Of a stretch of 64,000 bases of DNA, positions 51,842 through 61,175 are shown piece by piece. The notes under the pieces are model-generated. The model had not been told where the DNA came from. It was given only the letters and a program-made list of their open reading frames with translations, and did not search any database. The DNA comes from Phycisphaeraceae bacterium (GTDB taxonomy: Bacteria; Planctomycetota; Phycisphaerae; Phycisphaerales; Phycisphaeraceae). The stretch is taken from the NCBI GenBank assembly GCA_020851465.1, contig JADZCR010000010.1:62001-126000 (forward strand), read 5' to 3'. Within the stretch, counting starts at the first letter, position 1, and every line of letters starts with the position of its first letter. The position numbers and the translations under genes are program-made.

Positions 51842-52313
51842 CTGTTTGATGATCGCCGGAGGACTGGCGCTGGCGGCTTTCACCGGCTGCACCAGCCCGC
51901 CTTCGGTGGCTCCGCTGCTGCGGATCAGCGAGCAGGCGATGCGTGCGGAAGCGGAGAACCTCACCGCTGATGCCGCGAGAGATCGCGCCGGTCTGGATGC
52001 GGCGCGGGCGTCCATCGCTGACGGGTTCGATGCTGATCTGCGCGAACAGGCCGCCCCGACGACGGAGTGGATCCGTCAGGCGGCGGAAGTTTACGCGGCA
52101 GCGCGTGAGGAACTGATGCGGCAGGAACTGACCCTGGCGCAGCAGCGACAGACTCGCGCGGACAATCTCCGCGCCGCTGCACAGGCCCAGCACCGCGCGA
52201 TTGAGCTGCTCGAACGGCAGGATCAGCTTCTGACCGAAATCACCGGCGCGGACCTGTGGCGTCTGCGCTTTGCCCGCCCTTCTTCCCTCCCCGCTACACA
52301 GGAGAACCGCTGA
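51816..52313 (+). CDS. lipoprotein with coiled coil, possible outer spanin subunit
   Basis: This 165-residue protein starts inside the previous gene in another frame. It has a signal peptide and lipobox FTGC near residue 25, then a long alanine- and glutamate-rich coiled coil. With the membrane coiled-coil protein before it, the pair looks like a two-part spanin, but it is longer than typical Rz1. Its stop overlaps the next start (TGATG). Confidence 0.5.
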   Translation: MKRGNRRLDCLMIAGGLALAAFTGCTSPPSVAPLLRISEQAMRAEAENLTADAARDRAGLDAARASIADGFDADLREQAAPTTEWIRQAAEVYAAAREELMRQELTLAQQRQTRADNLRAAAQAQHRAIELLERQDQLLTEITGADLWRLRFARPSSLPATQENR

Positions 52314-52570
52314 TGGAAACGTCCTTCCTCCGTGATCTGGTGTCACTCCGCATCGGCCAGCGCTGGGAAAACTGGTCGCGCGCTCATCCGCATCTGGCGG
52401 CGGCGATCGACCGGGTACGCCTCATCGACTCGGTTATCACCAGCCTGCGAGAAGATCCGGAATTCATCCGGGCCATGGAACAGGCACAGGCGGATGAAAA
52501 CAAGCTCCAGGCTGCGACGCAGTTGATCGCGCTGGCGGAGCGACTCATCGCGCGGTTTCTGCCCCTTTGA
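52313..52570 (+). CDS. small hypothetical protein, last gene of the head operon
   Basis: This 85-residue helical protein (IDSVITSLREDPEFIRAMEQ) starts in the overlap TGATG with the lipoprotein gene, so translation is coupled. It has a hydrophobic C-terminus (LIARFLPL). Its function is unknown. It marks the apparent end of the phage block, since the next gene is a cell-type lipoprotein after a 56-bp gap. Confidence 0.5.
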   Translation: METSFLRDLVSLRIGQRWENWSRAHPHLAAAIDRVRLIDSVITSLREDPEFIRAMEQAQADENKLQAATQLIALAERLIARFLPL

Positions 52571-52626
52571 GCCTTCCTGACGACGAACCGCTTGCCCGGC
52601 GGCGACGGGCTGTTTAATCTTGATTC

Positions 52627-53151
52627 ATGGCTCGTCATGTCCTGTCGCTCATTTTCGCGGCAATCCTCCTCACCGCCGTCACCGCGTGTGCCCAATGGAA
52701 AGGCGGTCCGTTCGCCAAGCTCGGCCGCGCCGTCTCATCCGATGAAGAATCGACGTGGGAGCCGCGCGTGGTGCGGCTGCGCGTCTATCCGTCATCGAGA
52801 TTGGTGCAGGACGGCCAGACGACGCTGCTGGAGACGCGCATCGAACTGCTCGATGACATGGGCGATTCGCTCAAGGCGTCGGGGCACTACCACTTCGACC
52901 TGACGACGGCTCTGAAGTCGGGCGTGGTGGGATCGGGCGACCGCCTCTATTCGTGGGATGTGGCGGTGCTGACACGCAAGCAGCAGATTCAGTTTTACGA
53001 TCCGATCACCCGTGCGTATCTGTTTCGCCTCAAGCTCGACGAGCCGGTGGACCCGCAGTTGGCCACGGTGCTGCGTCTGACGCTGACGAAAGCGGACGGC
53101 CAGCAATTGACGATCGAGACACCGCTGGCAGCGATGACCGGTGTCAAATAA
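52627..53151 (+). CDS. hypothetical lipoprotein
   Basis: This 174-residue protein has a signal peptide and lipobox VTAC near residue 21. The mature part looks beta-rich (VVRLRVYPSSRLVQDGQTTL, SWDVAVLTRKQQIQFYDPI) and resembles the small exported proteins common in planctomycetes. No enzyme motif is visible. It is convergent with the phosphomutase gene, whose 3' end lies 14 bp away. Confidence 0.5.
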   Translation: MARHVLSLIFAAILLTAVTACAQWKGGPFAKLGRAVSSDEESTWEPRVVRLRVYPSSRLVQDGQTTLLETRIELLDDMGDSLKASGHYHFDLTTALKSGVVGSGDRLYSWDVAVLTRKQQIQFYDPITRAYLFRLKLDEPVDPQLATVLRLTLTKADGQQLTIETPLAAMTGVK

Positions 53152-53165
53152 ACGGGCGGCTCTCT

Positions 53166-54572
53166 CTACTGCAACCCCAACGCGGCGCGGACCTGGGCGA
53201 TGACATCGCGGGCGGCTGATTCCGCCGGTGCTTCGGCGATGATGCGCAGGATCGGCTCGGTGTTGCTCGGTCGGACATGAACCCACATGCCCGGCGCGGG
53301 AGATGGCCAGTCGATGCGCACGCCGTCCTGGGTGTCGATCTTTTCATCCGGCCAGCGACGGCGCAGCAGCGGGACCAGCTTTTCCGTCATGCCCGGCTGG
53401 ATGTCGAGTTTTTCCTTGACGATGGCGTAGCGCGGGATGGTCGAGACGATGCGGCTGAGCGGCTCACCCCGGCGGGCGAGCAGTTCCAGGAGCAGCGCGA
53501 TGCCGACGAGGCTGTCGCGGACGTGGATGACTTGGGGCCAGATCACGCCGCCGTTGCCTTCCCCCCCGATGAGCGATCCATGCCGGCGCATGGCTGCGGC
53601 GACGTTCGCCTCGCCGACGGGCGTGCGGAGGACCGTAGCGCCGGCGGCGGCGGCAATGTCATCAATCATGCGGCTGGTGGAGAGATTGGCAGCAACGGTA
53701 CGCTTGCCCTGCTGAGGCTGACGCGACAAGAGGTGCATCGTCGCCAGCGCCAGCGTGTATTCTTCGCCGATGTACCGGCCCTGCTCATCGACCACCGCCA
53801 GTCGGTCAGCATCGGGATCCTGCGCCAAGCCGATGTCGCCCCGATGTTGCCGCACCGCATCGCTCAGACCGACGAGATTTTCCCGTGTCGGTTCAGGGTT
53901 ATGGGGAAAGCGTCCGGTCGGCTGGGCGTAAAGATGAACCAGCTCGACGCCGAGTGCTTCGAGCATCATCGCGGTGGCGGTCCCGCCGGCGCCGTGAACG
54001 CTGTCGAGCACGACGCGCAGCCGCGGCGTGCGGCGGCGGATCGCTTCGACATCGATGTGACGGAGAATCCGATCGATGTGGACGCGATGGGTCGAGTCAT
54101 CGTGAGCCAGCGTCGTCAGCGATTCCACCGGCGCGTATTGCACGTCGTCGTGTTGAAAGCGGGCGATGATGTCATTGGCCTGTTCCGGGGGCGGCGCGAC
54201 GCCATCGCTGCGCAGGGCCTTGATGCCGTTCCAGATGATCGGGTTGTGACTGGCGGTGATGACCATGCCGCCATCGGCGCCCAGATGTTCCGCCATGATG
54301 GCGACGCCGGGCGTGGTGACGATCCCCAGAGTGGTGACGCGGCAGCCGACGGCGATGAGACCCGACGCGGCAGCCAGCTCGATCATCTGACCCGACGGCC
54401 GGCTGTCACGACCGAGGACCACGTGAGGGGCGGCCGATGCGCCGGCGGGCTGGCGGCTTTTGAGCCACTGGCCGAACGCCGCAGCGTACCGGGCGGCCAC
54501 CGGTGGGGTCAGGGACCGCCCGATAAGTCCTCGTAAACCGCTTACACTCAGCATCAAAGGCGCATCATTCAT
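53166..54572 (-). CDS. phosphoglucosamine mutase / phosphomannomutase family enzyme
   Basis: This 468-residue alpha-D-phosphohexomutase moves phosphate between C1 and C6 of a sugar. The active serine is in GMVITASHNPIIWNG near residue 105. The metal loop DPDADRLAV is near 255, the sugar-binding GGEGNGGVIWP near 338, and the phosphate-binding RPSNTEPILR near 435. The sequence leans towards GlmM, which would feed UDP-GlcNAc to the mur genes, but ManB or GlmM cannot be separated by eye. It has no operon partner. Confidence 0.85.
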   Translation of the reverse strand: MNDAPLMLSVSGLRGLIGRSLTPPVAARYAAAFGQWLKSRQPAGASAAPHVVLGRDSRPSGQMIELAAASGLIAVGCRVTTLGIVTTPGVAIMAEHLGADGGMVITASHNPIIWNGIKALRSDGVAPPPEQANDIIARFQHDDVQYAPVESLTTLAHDDSTHRVHIDRILRHIDVEAIRRRTPRLRVVLDSVHGAGGTATAMMLEALGVELVHLYAQPTGRFPHNPEPTRENLVGLSDAVRQHRGDIGLAQDPDADRLAVVDEQGRYIGEEYTLALATMHLLSRQPQQGKRTVAANLSTSRMIDDIAAAAGATVLRTPVGEANVAAAMRRHGSLIGGEGNGGVIWPQVIHVRDSLVGIALLLELLARRGEPLSRIVSTIPRYAIVKEKLDIQPGMTEKLVPLLRRRWPDEKIDTQDGVRIDWPSPAPGMWVHVRPSNTEPILRIIAEAPAESAARDVIAQVRAALGLQ

Positions 54573-54773
54573 GTCTTTTTTCCATCTGGTCGTTCAAGTT
54601 TTTCGGTCAAGGCGCGGCATGGTGATGAAGCGATTTTTTCGGTAATCGTGACCCCTGCCATTAAGCCGCGCCGGATGCTGGCCGATTTCAGATGCAGCAT
54701 TCGCCCGAGGCCGCACCTGGGATTTTCATGTCCGGGGATCGGGTGTCATGCGGCAGAGGGGCCACCGGGATCA

Positions 54774-56162
54774 ATGGAACGCATCCGTATCGGCAATCTC
54801 CAGCCGGGCAAAGTGTACGAGGAACCGCTGTTCTCCGTCACCGGCCAGAAACTGCTTAACGCCGGGGTCCAGCTCGGCGCGCAGCATATCGAAGTGATGC
54901 GTCGCCACGGCGAGCTGGAAGTCATCGTCGCCAAGGACGTGGATGAACTGGTGGCCGCGGGCATCGTCGATCAGTGCGACAGCTCCAAGCTCCAGGTCGG
55001 CCAGCAGACGAAAACCGGGCTGCTCACCAAGACCGGACAGGTTCTGGTCGAAGCGGGCGAAAAGATCGAAAGCCATCACATGGACGCGGTCGAGGCAGGC
55101 GGCGGCGCCTTCGCGTCCAAGGCTCAGGTACAGCAGCAACGCCGCGAACGCATCCTCATGGGTGACACGCTGGTCTGTGATCTCGACTCACGGCTCTCGG
55201 AAATTCCTTTGCGCGTGACCTCGGAAGCCAAGTCCGCATGGATCAAGCCCATTGACGCCTCGGACTGGCCGACGCCGGGCAAGCTCGGCGACCTGCGCGG
55301 TGACGCAGTGGAGACGCTCCGCAAACTCTACGCTCAGATCGAAGCGGGCATCACCGTGCCGCTGGAAGATTTTTCTCCGCTGGTGGCGGACTTGATCGAG
55401 CGGCTCTCGAAATACCCCTCGCGCTTCACTCAGCTCGCTCTGCTCTGTCCGCGCCGGAAGGATTACCTGCCCGATCACGCCTACACGGTGACGGTGCTGG
55501 CGATGGCGATCGCGGCGCAGCTCCGTTGGCCGATCGAAGCGGTGCGCGGCATCGGACAGGCGGGCATGATCTACGACCTGGGCATGCTGCTGGTGCCGGA
55601 GCGCGTGCGCACCGGCTCAAGCGAATTGACGGATATCGACCGCTCGCGCGTTCATCGGCATACGGTTTTTTCGCTGGCGATGATGCAGGCGGTGCAGAAC
55701 GTGCCGCCGCTCCTCCAGCTCGCTTCACTCCAGCACCACGAGCGAGAGAACGGCTCAGGCTATCCGCGCGGCACGAGACGGGAGAACACCTGCGATTACG
55801 CCCGTGTGCTCGCCGTCGCCGACTCTTTCGCCGCTTCCACCGAGCCGCGTCAATATCGCAAGCCGAAGCTGCCCTACATCGCGATGGAGGAAATCATCCG
55901 CGCGACGACGGCGATGGCGTTCTGGAAACCGGCGGTGCGGGCACTGATTCAGGCGGCGGGACTTTTTCCCGTCGGCAGCTACGTGAAACTCTCCAACTCG
56001 AAAAACGCCCACGTCATCGCGTCGAATCCTACTTATCTCGACCGCCCCACCGTGCAGCCGCTGGCAGCCGACGGCCAGCCGGATGGCGACCCCGTGGACC
56101 TGGCGACTCTGCCGGTCAAGGAATTGAACGTGGTGCGACCGATTGCCACCGCCACCGGGTGA
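54774..56162 (+). CDS. HD-GYP-like protein with degenerate active site
   Basis: This 462-residue protein has an N-terminal region of repeated short blocks (KVYEEPLFSVTGQKLLNAGV and a similar TGLLTKTGQVLVEAGEKIE). A C-terminal HD-GYP domain follows. LPDHAYTVTVLAMAIA and HRHTVFSLAMMQ are present, HHERENGSGYPRG keeps the GYP motif, and VADSFAAST follows. The key HD pair is YD (GMIYDLGMLLVP), so metal binding and c-di-GMP hydrolysis may be lost. It could act as a c-di-GMP receptor. Start 54774 was chosen where the repeat block begins; the ribosome site is weak. Confidence 0.7.
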   Translation: MERIRIGNLQPGKVYEEPLFSVTGQKLLNAGVQLGAQHIEVMRRHGELEVIVAKDVDELVAAGIVDQCDSSKLQVGQQTKTGLLTKTGQVLVEAGEKIESHHMDAVEAGGGAFASKAQVQQQRRERILMGDTLVCDLDSRLSEIPLRVTSEAKSAWIKPIDASDWPTPGKLGDLRGDAVETLRKLYAQIEAGITVPLEDFSPLVADLIERLSKYPSRFTQLALLCPRRKDYLPDHAYTVTVLAMAIAAQLRWPIEAVRGIGQAGMIYDLGMLLVPERVRTGSSELTDIDRSRVHRHTVFSLAMMQAVQNVPPLLQLASLQHHERENGSGYPRGTRRENTCDYARVLAVADSFAASTEPRQYRKPKLPYIAMEEIIRATTAMAFWKPAVRALIQAAGLFPVGSYVKLSNSKNAHVIASNPTYLDRPTVQPLAADGQPDGDPVDLATLPVKELNVVRPIATATG

Positions 56163-56174
56163 GATTCCGCTTCA

Positions 56175-56867
56175 TCAGTCAAACCAGGCGCGGAGCTGCG
56201 CCAGCGACAGGCCCTCATAGCCGGGCAGGACTCGATGGGCACGGCTGAGTTTGTCCGCCGGGCCGGTCGTGGACAGGCCGATGGTCATCAGACCCGCGCC
56301 GCGAGCTGACTCGATTCCCGCGGCGGTGTCTTCGATGGCGAGACAATCCTCCGGCTCGATCTTCAGCGCGGGCCATCGTCGGGCGAGCGTATCCACCGCC
56401 ATCGCGTAACTGGCCGGATCGGGCTTGGACCGTGCGACCTGATCGGCACTGACGATGGTGCCGAAGATCGCCCGCAGATCAATCCGGCGCAGGACCAGCT
56501 CGATGTCGCGCATCGTCGCTCCGCTGGCGATGGCGATGGGCAGCGTGCCCGACAAGCTGCGGATGAAATCCTCGACGCCGGCGATGGGTTCGATGCCTTC
56601 GTTGACGATCGCCTCGAACGCCTCCGCTTTTTCCTCGACCATCCGTGTCACCTGCGACTGGATTTCTGCGCTGCCCTTCTCGCCGGGCTTTTGTCCCAGC
56701 ATCACGCGAAAGGCATCGCGGTCGTCGTAGCCGATGTAGCGTTCCATGTACTCGTCGTAGCTGAAGTTCACCCCGATGCTCTGGGCGACACGGAGAAAGG
56801 CGCGGTAGTGCAGCGGCTCGGAGTCAACGATCACGCCGTCGAAATCGAAAACGATCGCTTTAATCAT
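56175..56867 (-). CDS. HAD-family phosphatase / beta-phosphoglucomutase-like
   Basis: This 230-residue HAD hydrolase has the nucleophile motif DFDGVIVDSEPLH at residues 7-19, a helical cap (YMERYIGYDDRDAF), the second motif IAIASGAT near 112, the lysine in SKPDPASY near 148 and the acidic IEDTAAGIESA near 178. The cap type fits phosphoglucomutase-like or phosphosugar phosphatases. The substrate is not determined. It is divergent from moeA. Confidence 0.8.
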   Translation of the reverse strand: MIKAIVFDFDGVIVDSEPLHYRAFLRVAQSIGVNFSYDEYMERYIGYDDRDAFRVMLGQKPGEKGSAEIQSQVTRMVEEKAEAFEAIVNEGIEPIAGVEDFIRSLSGTLPIAIASGATMRDIELVLRRIDLRAIFGTIVSADQVARSKPDPASYAMAVDTLARRWPALKIEPEDCLAIEDTAAGIESARGAGLMTIGLSTTGPADKLSRAHRVLPGYEGLSLAQLRAWFD

Positions 56868-56937
56868 GCGGGAAGTGTACCGTCTGTGATGCGACGCGGG
56901 TCCGCTGCGGATCGCGTGAATGCTCTAGAATGCGGGC

Positions 56938-58170
56938 GTGCCCCCACTGCCCACCTATGACGAAGCACTGGCGACGATCCTCCCGCATGCGCCCGGATTA
57001 AGGGACGAACGTGTCGCGCTGACTGACGCAGCGGGGCGCGTGCTGAGGCGGGATGTCTTCGCGGATCGGGACCAGCCGCCGTTCGATCGATCGGCGATGG
57101 ACGGTTTTGCGGTCCGCAGTCAGGAAGCCGCTGCGTCCGGCGCGGATTTTCCGGTCGTCGGCGTGGTGGCGGCGGGAGGCGTAGCGGAAAGTTTCCAGAA
57201 GGAAATGCCTCGCGGAACGGTCCGACGGATCGCCACCGGCGCACCGCTGCCCGCCGGCGCCGATGCTGTCATCCCCATCGAGCAATCCGAAGTGACTGCG
57301 GAGGGCGGTCTGGAGCGGGTGCGCTTCAACGTCACCGCCGTCGCACCGTGGCAGAACGTCCACCGCCGCGCCAGCGACGCACAGGCGACGCAGATCGTGC
57401 TATCCGCAGGGACACGGCTGGGGCCGCAGCACATCGGCATCGCGGCTGCGGTCGGGGCCTCAGAGCTGGTCGTCGCACAACGGCCGCGCATCACGCTGCT
57501 GACGACCGGCGACGAGGTGCTGCCGCCGACGACAGCAACAAACGCGCTGGAGCCGCAGCAGATTCGCAATTCCAACGGGCCGATGCTCGCCGCGATGCTG
57601 GCGGCCATCGGCACGCCGCTGCTCCGTCACGAACACGTGCCCGATGACCCGGAAGTGATCCGAGCCGCAGCACGCGAGGCGCTGGCGCATTCGCATCTGG
57701 TGCTCACCGTCGGCGGTGTGAGCGTCGGACAGCGCGACTTCCTGCCCTGGGCGTGGCAGAACCTCGGACTGACCACGATCCTTCACGGCGTCAACATCCA
57801 GCCCGGCAAGCCGCTGCTGGCGGTACGCGACGACTGCAAGCTCGTCCTGGGCCTGCCCGGTAATCCGGTCAGCGTCCTTTGCGCAGCTCACATTTTCGCC
57901 TGGCCGGTGATCCGGCGAATGCTCGGCCAGCCCTGCGCTGAGCCGCCCTGGCGCACGCTTCCGCTGGCTGAAACAGCCAAGGCCTCCGGCAAGCGCGAGG
58001 TCTTCCGTGCAGCGACGGCGCTTTCCGACGGCTCGGTGCGCATCGTCAAGTGGCATGGCTCAGGCGATCTGATTCACACCGCATCGGCGGATGGATTCAT
58101 CCGGCTTCCGCTGACGGATGAACCCGTGGCTGCGGGCACGCCGGTCCGTTTTCTGGACATGGCCCGATGA
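56938..58170 (+). CDS. moeA: molybdopterin molybdenumtransferase
   Basis: MoeA inserts molybdate into adenylated molybdopterin to finish the Mo cofactor. The 410-residue protein has DRSAMDGFAV near residue 50, TGAPLPAGADAVIPIEQ near 100, TTGDEV near 187, SNGPML near 212, GGVSVGQRDF near 260 and LPGNPVSVL near 305, all typical. It starts with GTG at 56938. No other molybdenum genes are in the window. It ends 29 bp before the convergent sialidase gene. Confidence 0.93.
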   Translation: MPPLPTYDEALATILPHAPGLRDERVALTDAAGRVLRRDVFADRDQPPFDRSAMDGFAVRSQEAAASGADFPVVGVVAAGGVAESFQKEMPRGTVRRIATGAPLPAGADAVIPIEQSEVTAEGGLERVRFNVTAVAPWQNVHRRASDAQATQIVLSAGTRLGPQHIGIAAAVGASELVVAQRPRITLLTTGDEVLPPTTATNALEPQQIRNSNGPMLAAMLAAIGTPLLRHEHVPDDPEVIRAAAREALAHSHLVLTVGGVSVGQRDFLPWAWQNLGLTTILHGVNIQPGKPLLAVRDDCKLVLGLPGNPVSVLCAAHIFAWPVIRRMLGQPCAEPPWRTLPLAETAKASGKREVFRAATALSDGSVRIVKWHGSGDLIHTASADGFIRLPLTDEPVAAGTPVRFLDMAR

Positions 58171-58199
58171 CGCGAACAGCGCCGCAGGCTCCGCTGCGA

Positions 58200-59270
58200 T
58201 CAGAGGTAGAGCCAGTCCACGTCGAAGATCGCAGCCTTGAGATCGATCAGATCGACATTCATGCGCCAGTCCTGCCGATAGGGGCAAGACCAGTAGGTCA
58301 GGATCGCCTGACCGTCTCCGAAAAACTGCAAATCAGGATTGCTGTACGCCCACGCGGGATCGACCTCAATGTTTTTCGGTTCACCCCACGATCGGCCCTG
58401 ATCGCGCGAGACCGCCACCGTCAGGGGTGAGCGTTTGCCGTAGTGACTTCTGAAGGTCGGGTCGTATTCGCTGTTGTTCCAGACCATCACCAGATCGCCG
58501 GTGGATGGAATGCGCACGAGGTCGGGGCAGGACTCGGGCGCGTGCAGGCCGGTGGTCTGCGGCTTGGACCAGGTGAGGCCGGCGTCGGCGGAGGAGCAGG
58601 CGAACACGCTGCCGAGCTGCGTGCGCATGGCCATCATCAGCCGTCCGTCGCGCAGCTCCGCGACATGCGGCTCCATGCAGCCGCGCATCGGCAGCTTCAC
58701 CCAGTTGCTTTGCCGCCAGGTGCGTCCCGCGTCGTCGCTGACAAAGGAGCCAGCCTGCATGTGTTCGCTGGGTGTCCAGGTTTCGCCGGCTTTTTGCATG
58801 TTCGGCAGGATGAGTCGGCCTCGATCCAGCACCACCAGCGAGCCGGCGCAGCAGGTCAGCGGCTGATGATCCCAGATCACCTCCGGCGGAGAAAAGGTCC
58901 GCCCCTCGTCACGCGAACGAGACAGGTATGCAGTCGTCGGCGAAGTCTTGCCCTGCTCCAGCACGTGATACGTGAAATAGGTGAAAAGGATTTCACCCTC
59001 GGCGGTTTTCGCAAGGCTGGGGCTGTACACGTTGCAGTTACCCGGCTGGGTTTCAACCAGCACGCGGTGATCGCCCCACGTCAGGCCGCCGTCGCGCGAG
59101 AGGATCGCGCTGAGCTGATTCGGCGCGTTGTCGTGACCGGCGAGATTGCTGGCGGTGTATTCCTGCCAGACCAGCAGGAGCGAGCCGTCTGTGAGTTCCA
59201 CGGCGGTGGCTTCCGAATGGCGCGGAAACTCGGCGGTGGCCTTTCGGATGGTGATGATCTTCGGATTCAT
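58200..59270 (-). CDS. sialidase-like BNR-repeat glycosidase
   Basis: This 356-residue six-bladed propeller has five Asp boxes (SRDGGLTWGD, SRDEGRTFSP, SDDAGRTWRQ, SADAGLTWSK, SRDQGRSWGE). An N-terminal arginine appears in EFPRHSEATAVEL. Such proteins cut terminal sialic acid or act on other sugar chains; the exact glycan is unknown. There is no signal peptide at this start. The gene begins directly after a leftover GH32 tail (inside the 164-bp repeat), which shows it used to follow the GH32 gene directly. Confidence 0.8.
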   Translation of the reverse strand: MNPKIITIRKATAEFPRHSEATAVELTDGSLLLVWQEYTASNLAGHDNAPNQLSAILSRDGGLTWGDHRVLVETQPGNCNVYSPSLAKTAEGEILFTYFTYHVLEQGKTSPTTAYLSRSRDEGRTFSPPEVIWDHQPLTCCAGSLVVLDRGRLILPNMQKAGETWTPSEHMQAGSFVSDDAGRTWRQSNWVKLPMRGCMEPHVAELRDGRLMMAMRTQLGSVFACSSADAGLTWSKPQTTGLHAPESCPDLVRIPSTGDLVMVWNNSEYDPTFRSHYGKRSPLTVAVSRDQGRSWGEPKNIEVDPAWAYSNPDLQFFGDGQAILTYWSCPYRQDWRMNVDLIDLKAAIFDVDWLYL

Positions 59271-59382
59271 GGATGAACTACTCCAGGGTCCACACGTCAC
59301 AGGAAACCAGCCGGGCTTCGCCGCCCTGTGCGAACAGCGCGATCCGGTCGCAACCCTCCGGCGGATAGGTGCGGAGCGTCAG
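59219..59382. repeat. 164-bp direct repeat, copy A (sialidase start and GH32 tail)
   Basis: It matches 62390-62553 with two mismatches in 164 bp and no indels. On the minus strand it contains the last codons of a GH32 gene (TYPPEGCDRIALFAQGGEAR, with the end WTLE) and the first codons of the sialidase. It bounds a 3-kb block with LacI, PEP-CTERM and pseudopilin-like genes. Confidence 0.9.
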
Positions 59383-59480
59383 CATAGCGACCAGATTAAC
59401 GTGATCCGGATGGCTCTGGTTCTCGTGTCGTGTATCGGGATCGGCCCGTCAGTTGCAGCAGGCCGATCAATTGCAGACGC

Positions 59481-60170
59481 CTACTCTTCGCCGGGCCACC
59501 AGGCGAACTTGATGGTGCGGGTGACCGAGCCATTGTCCACGACCTCTTTGCGCAGCGACTGGGCCCGACCGTCCACGAACAGGTAGTTGCCGCTGTCGCC
59601 GTGACGGTCCTTTAGCATCGGCGGGCTTGCCGGGCCATACACGGTGAACTTTTCGTACCCCCAGCCCCAGTCTTCGTACGAGGTGCCGTAGGCAAATCGG
59701 GTCTCGGCCAAGAGGCAGGTGATTTCAGGATGAGGCATCGCGAGCAGCCGCATCGACGCGCTCGGATTCGATGGCCCGTTCTGGACAATCACGACTCGCA
59801 ACCACGGATCGCCGTAGGGGAACCCGTAGTGCGTCTGGTAGTCAGGGGGAGGATTGCCCTGGAACCGGGGAGCCGATGGACACTGACGGAAGAAGTAGCG
59901 ATCGCTCAGGTATGGGATGAACAGGGGGACGAGTTTCTGAGTCGTACTGACGCCCGCGTTCCAGGTGTAATAGGTCGGGAAGAATCCACGGTGGTCATCG
60001 AGGTACATATGAACAGTCAGGCCGAGTTGCCGCTCTTTGCTCAGGCACACCGTTCGCCGGGCGGCCTCGCGTGCCGCGGTCAATGCCGGCAATAGCAGCG
60101 CGATCAGCAGCGCAATGATGCTGATTACGACTAGAAGCTCGACGAGAGTAAACCCACGGCGGTGTCGCAT
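59481..60170 (-). CDS. DUF1559 pseudopilin-like protein
   Basis: This 229-residue protein begins with the prepilin cleavage and helix motif [19 protein letters not shown]. It ends with [12 protein letters not shown], the H-X9-DG motif of the DUF1559 family that is greatly expanded in planctomycetes. The first helix anchors it in the membrane or in a type II-like pseudopilus. The start at 60170 puts the cleavage glycine at residue 6. It lies behind the PEP-CTERM gene on the same strand. Confidence 0.85.
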   Translation of the reverse strand: MRHRRGFTLVELLVVISIIALLIALLLPALTAAREAARRTVCLSKERQLGLTVHMYLDDHRGFFPTYYTWNAGVSTTQKLVPLFIPYLSDRYFFRQCPSAPRFQGNPPPDYQTHYGFPYGDPWLRVVIVQNGPSNPSASMRLLAMPHPEITCLLAETRFAYGTSYEDWGWGYEKFTVYGPASPPMLKDRHGDSGNYLFVDGRAQSLRKEVVDNGSVTRTIKFAWWPGEE

Positions 60171-60217
60171 GGCACAGCCCCATTGGAAGCGAAGCATCAT
60201 CGGTCGAGCAGCATGCT

Positions 60218-61006
60218 TCATTGGGTTGGGCGTCGGCTTGAATTCCTGTTGCTGAACATCAGCAGGCCGGCCAGTCCCAGCAGCACTAGTCCGGCCGGTT
60301 CGGGAATGCTCTCCGTCTGGATCGTCAGCTCGGGACGGAACGCGGCGGTGCCGTGATTGGCGGAGGCAAGGCCGTAGCCGCTGTTGGTGTCGGCGGTATC
60401 ATCCGGGTTGGCATCTGGGTTCAGCCGAAGGAATACGTAGCTGCCGCCGGCGTATCCGGGGTTGGCGGTGTAAAAGCTCTGCAGATACACAGCCAGCGCT
60501 GCGTCACCGCTCGCGTTGGTGTTCAGCCTCGTGTTGTTCGGGTAAACCGTGCTGGTAATCAGAAACTCGTCCTGAATCTTCACGTTACCCGGTGCTGCAT
60601 CGGTGCCGGACTCGAGGTACTCGAGGATCGCAGTCGTGCTCGACTGGAAGCCGATACCCCATACATCGACGCCGAAGTCACCGCCGTCGCCTGCGCCAAG
60701 ACTTACCGTCACCGTCGCGCCAAGGTCGGCGGTCGAGACGCTTTCGCCCGACGGCAGGACCGGCAGTGAGAAAATGTAAACGCCGTTGTAGCCCCGCGTG
60801 GACGTGCGAGCGCCGACAGCAACCGTCGTTGACGAACTGCTGTTAACGGTGATCGGCAGTCCGCTGCCGCTGCTGGGCTGGCGCATATCGTAATCGGCCG
60901 TATCGCTTGTGACGGTGAAGATCGCGGCCTGTGTCGCCGTCGCCAGACCGAGCACTGCGGCCGCTCCTAGTCGCGCCATCGTTGAATGGGAAGACGTGAG
61001 TCGCAT
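60218..61006 (-). CDS. PEP-CTERM sorted exported protein
   Basis: This 262-residue protein has a signal peptide (to about residue 28, ATQAA) and a serine/threonine-rich beta-type body. The sorting tail is [19 protein letters not shown] followed by basic residues. PEP-CTERM tails are recognised by exosortase, which links the protein to surface polysaccharide. The ATG at 61006 follows GAGGAGA. It probably forms an operon with the DUF1559 gene under the nearby LacI regulator. Confidence 0.85.
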   Translation of the reverse strand: MRLTSSHSTMARLGAAAVLGLATATQAAIFTVTSDTADYDMRQPSSGSGLPITVNSSSSTTVAVGARTSTRGYNGVYIFSLPVLPSGESVSTADLGATVTVSLGAGDGGDFGVDVWGIGFQSSTTAILEYLESGTDAAPGNVKIQDEFLITSTVYPNNTRLNTNASGDAALAVYLQSFYTANPGYAGGSYVFLRLNPDANPDDTADTNSGYGLASANHGTAAFRPELTIQTESIPEPAGLVLLGLAGLLMFSNRNSSRRPTQ

Positions 61007-61175
61007 GCGTGATTCTCCTCTCAAGAGTTCACTGAACCTTTTGGCCAACACAGCCACATTTCGTTTGTGCCATCGTTGTAGATCGAACCGATTGTCAGGC
61101 ATCCGGGTCGGCATCTGACGCCTCGGTTGCGTTCGCCGCCGCGTGTATCCCTGAACTCCGGTCGCTCGGAAGGGT

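Noticed and set aside
11729..52626. attL/attR of the outer phage block
   Set aside because: The sequences flanking the repressor end (11729-11847) and the last head gene (52571-52626) were compared in both orientations and no shared core was seen. No integrase gene belongs to the outer block.
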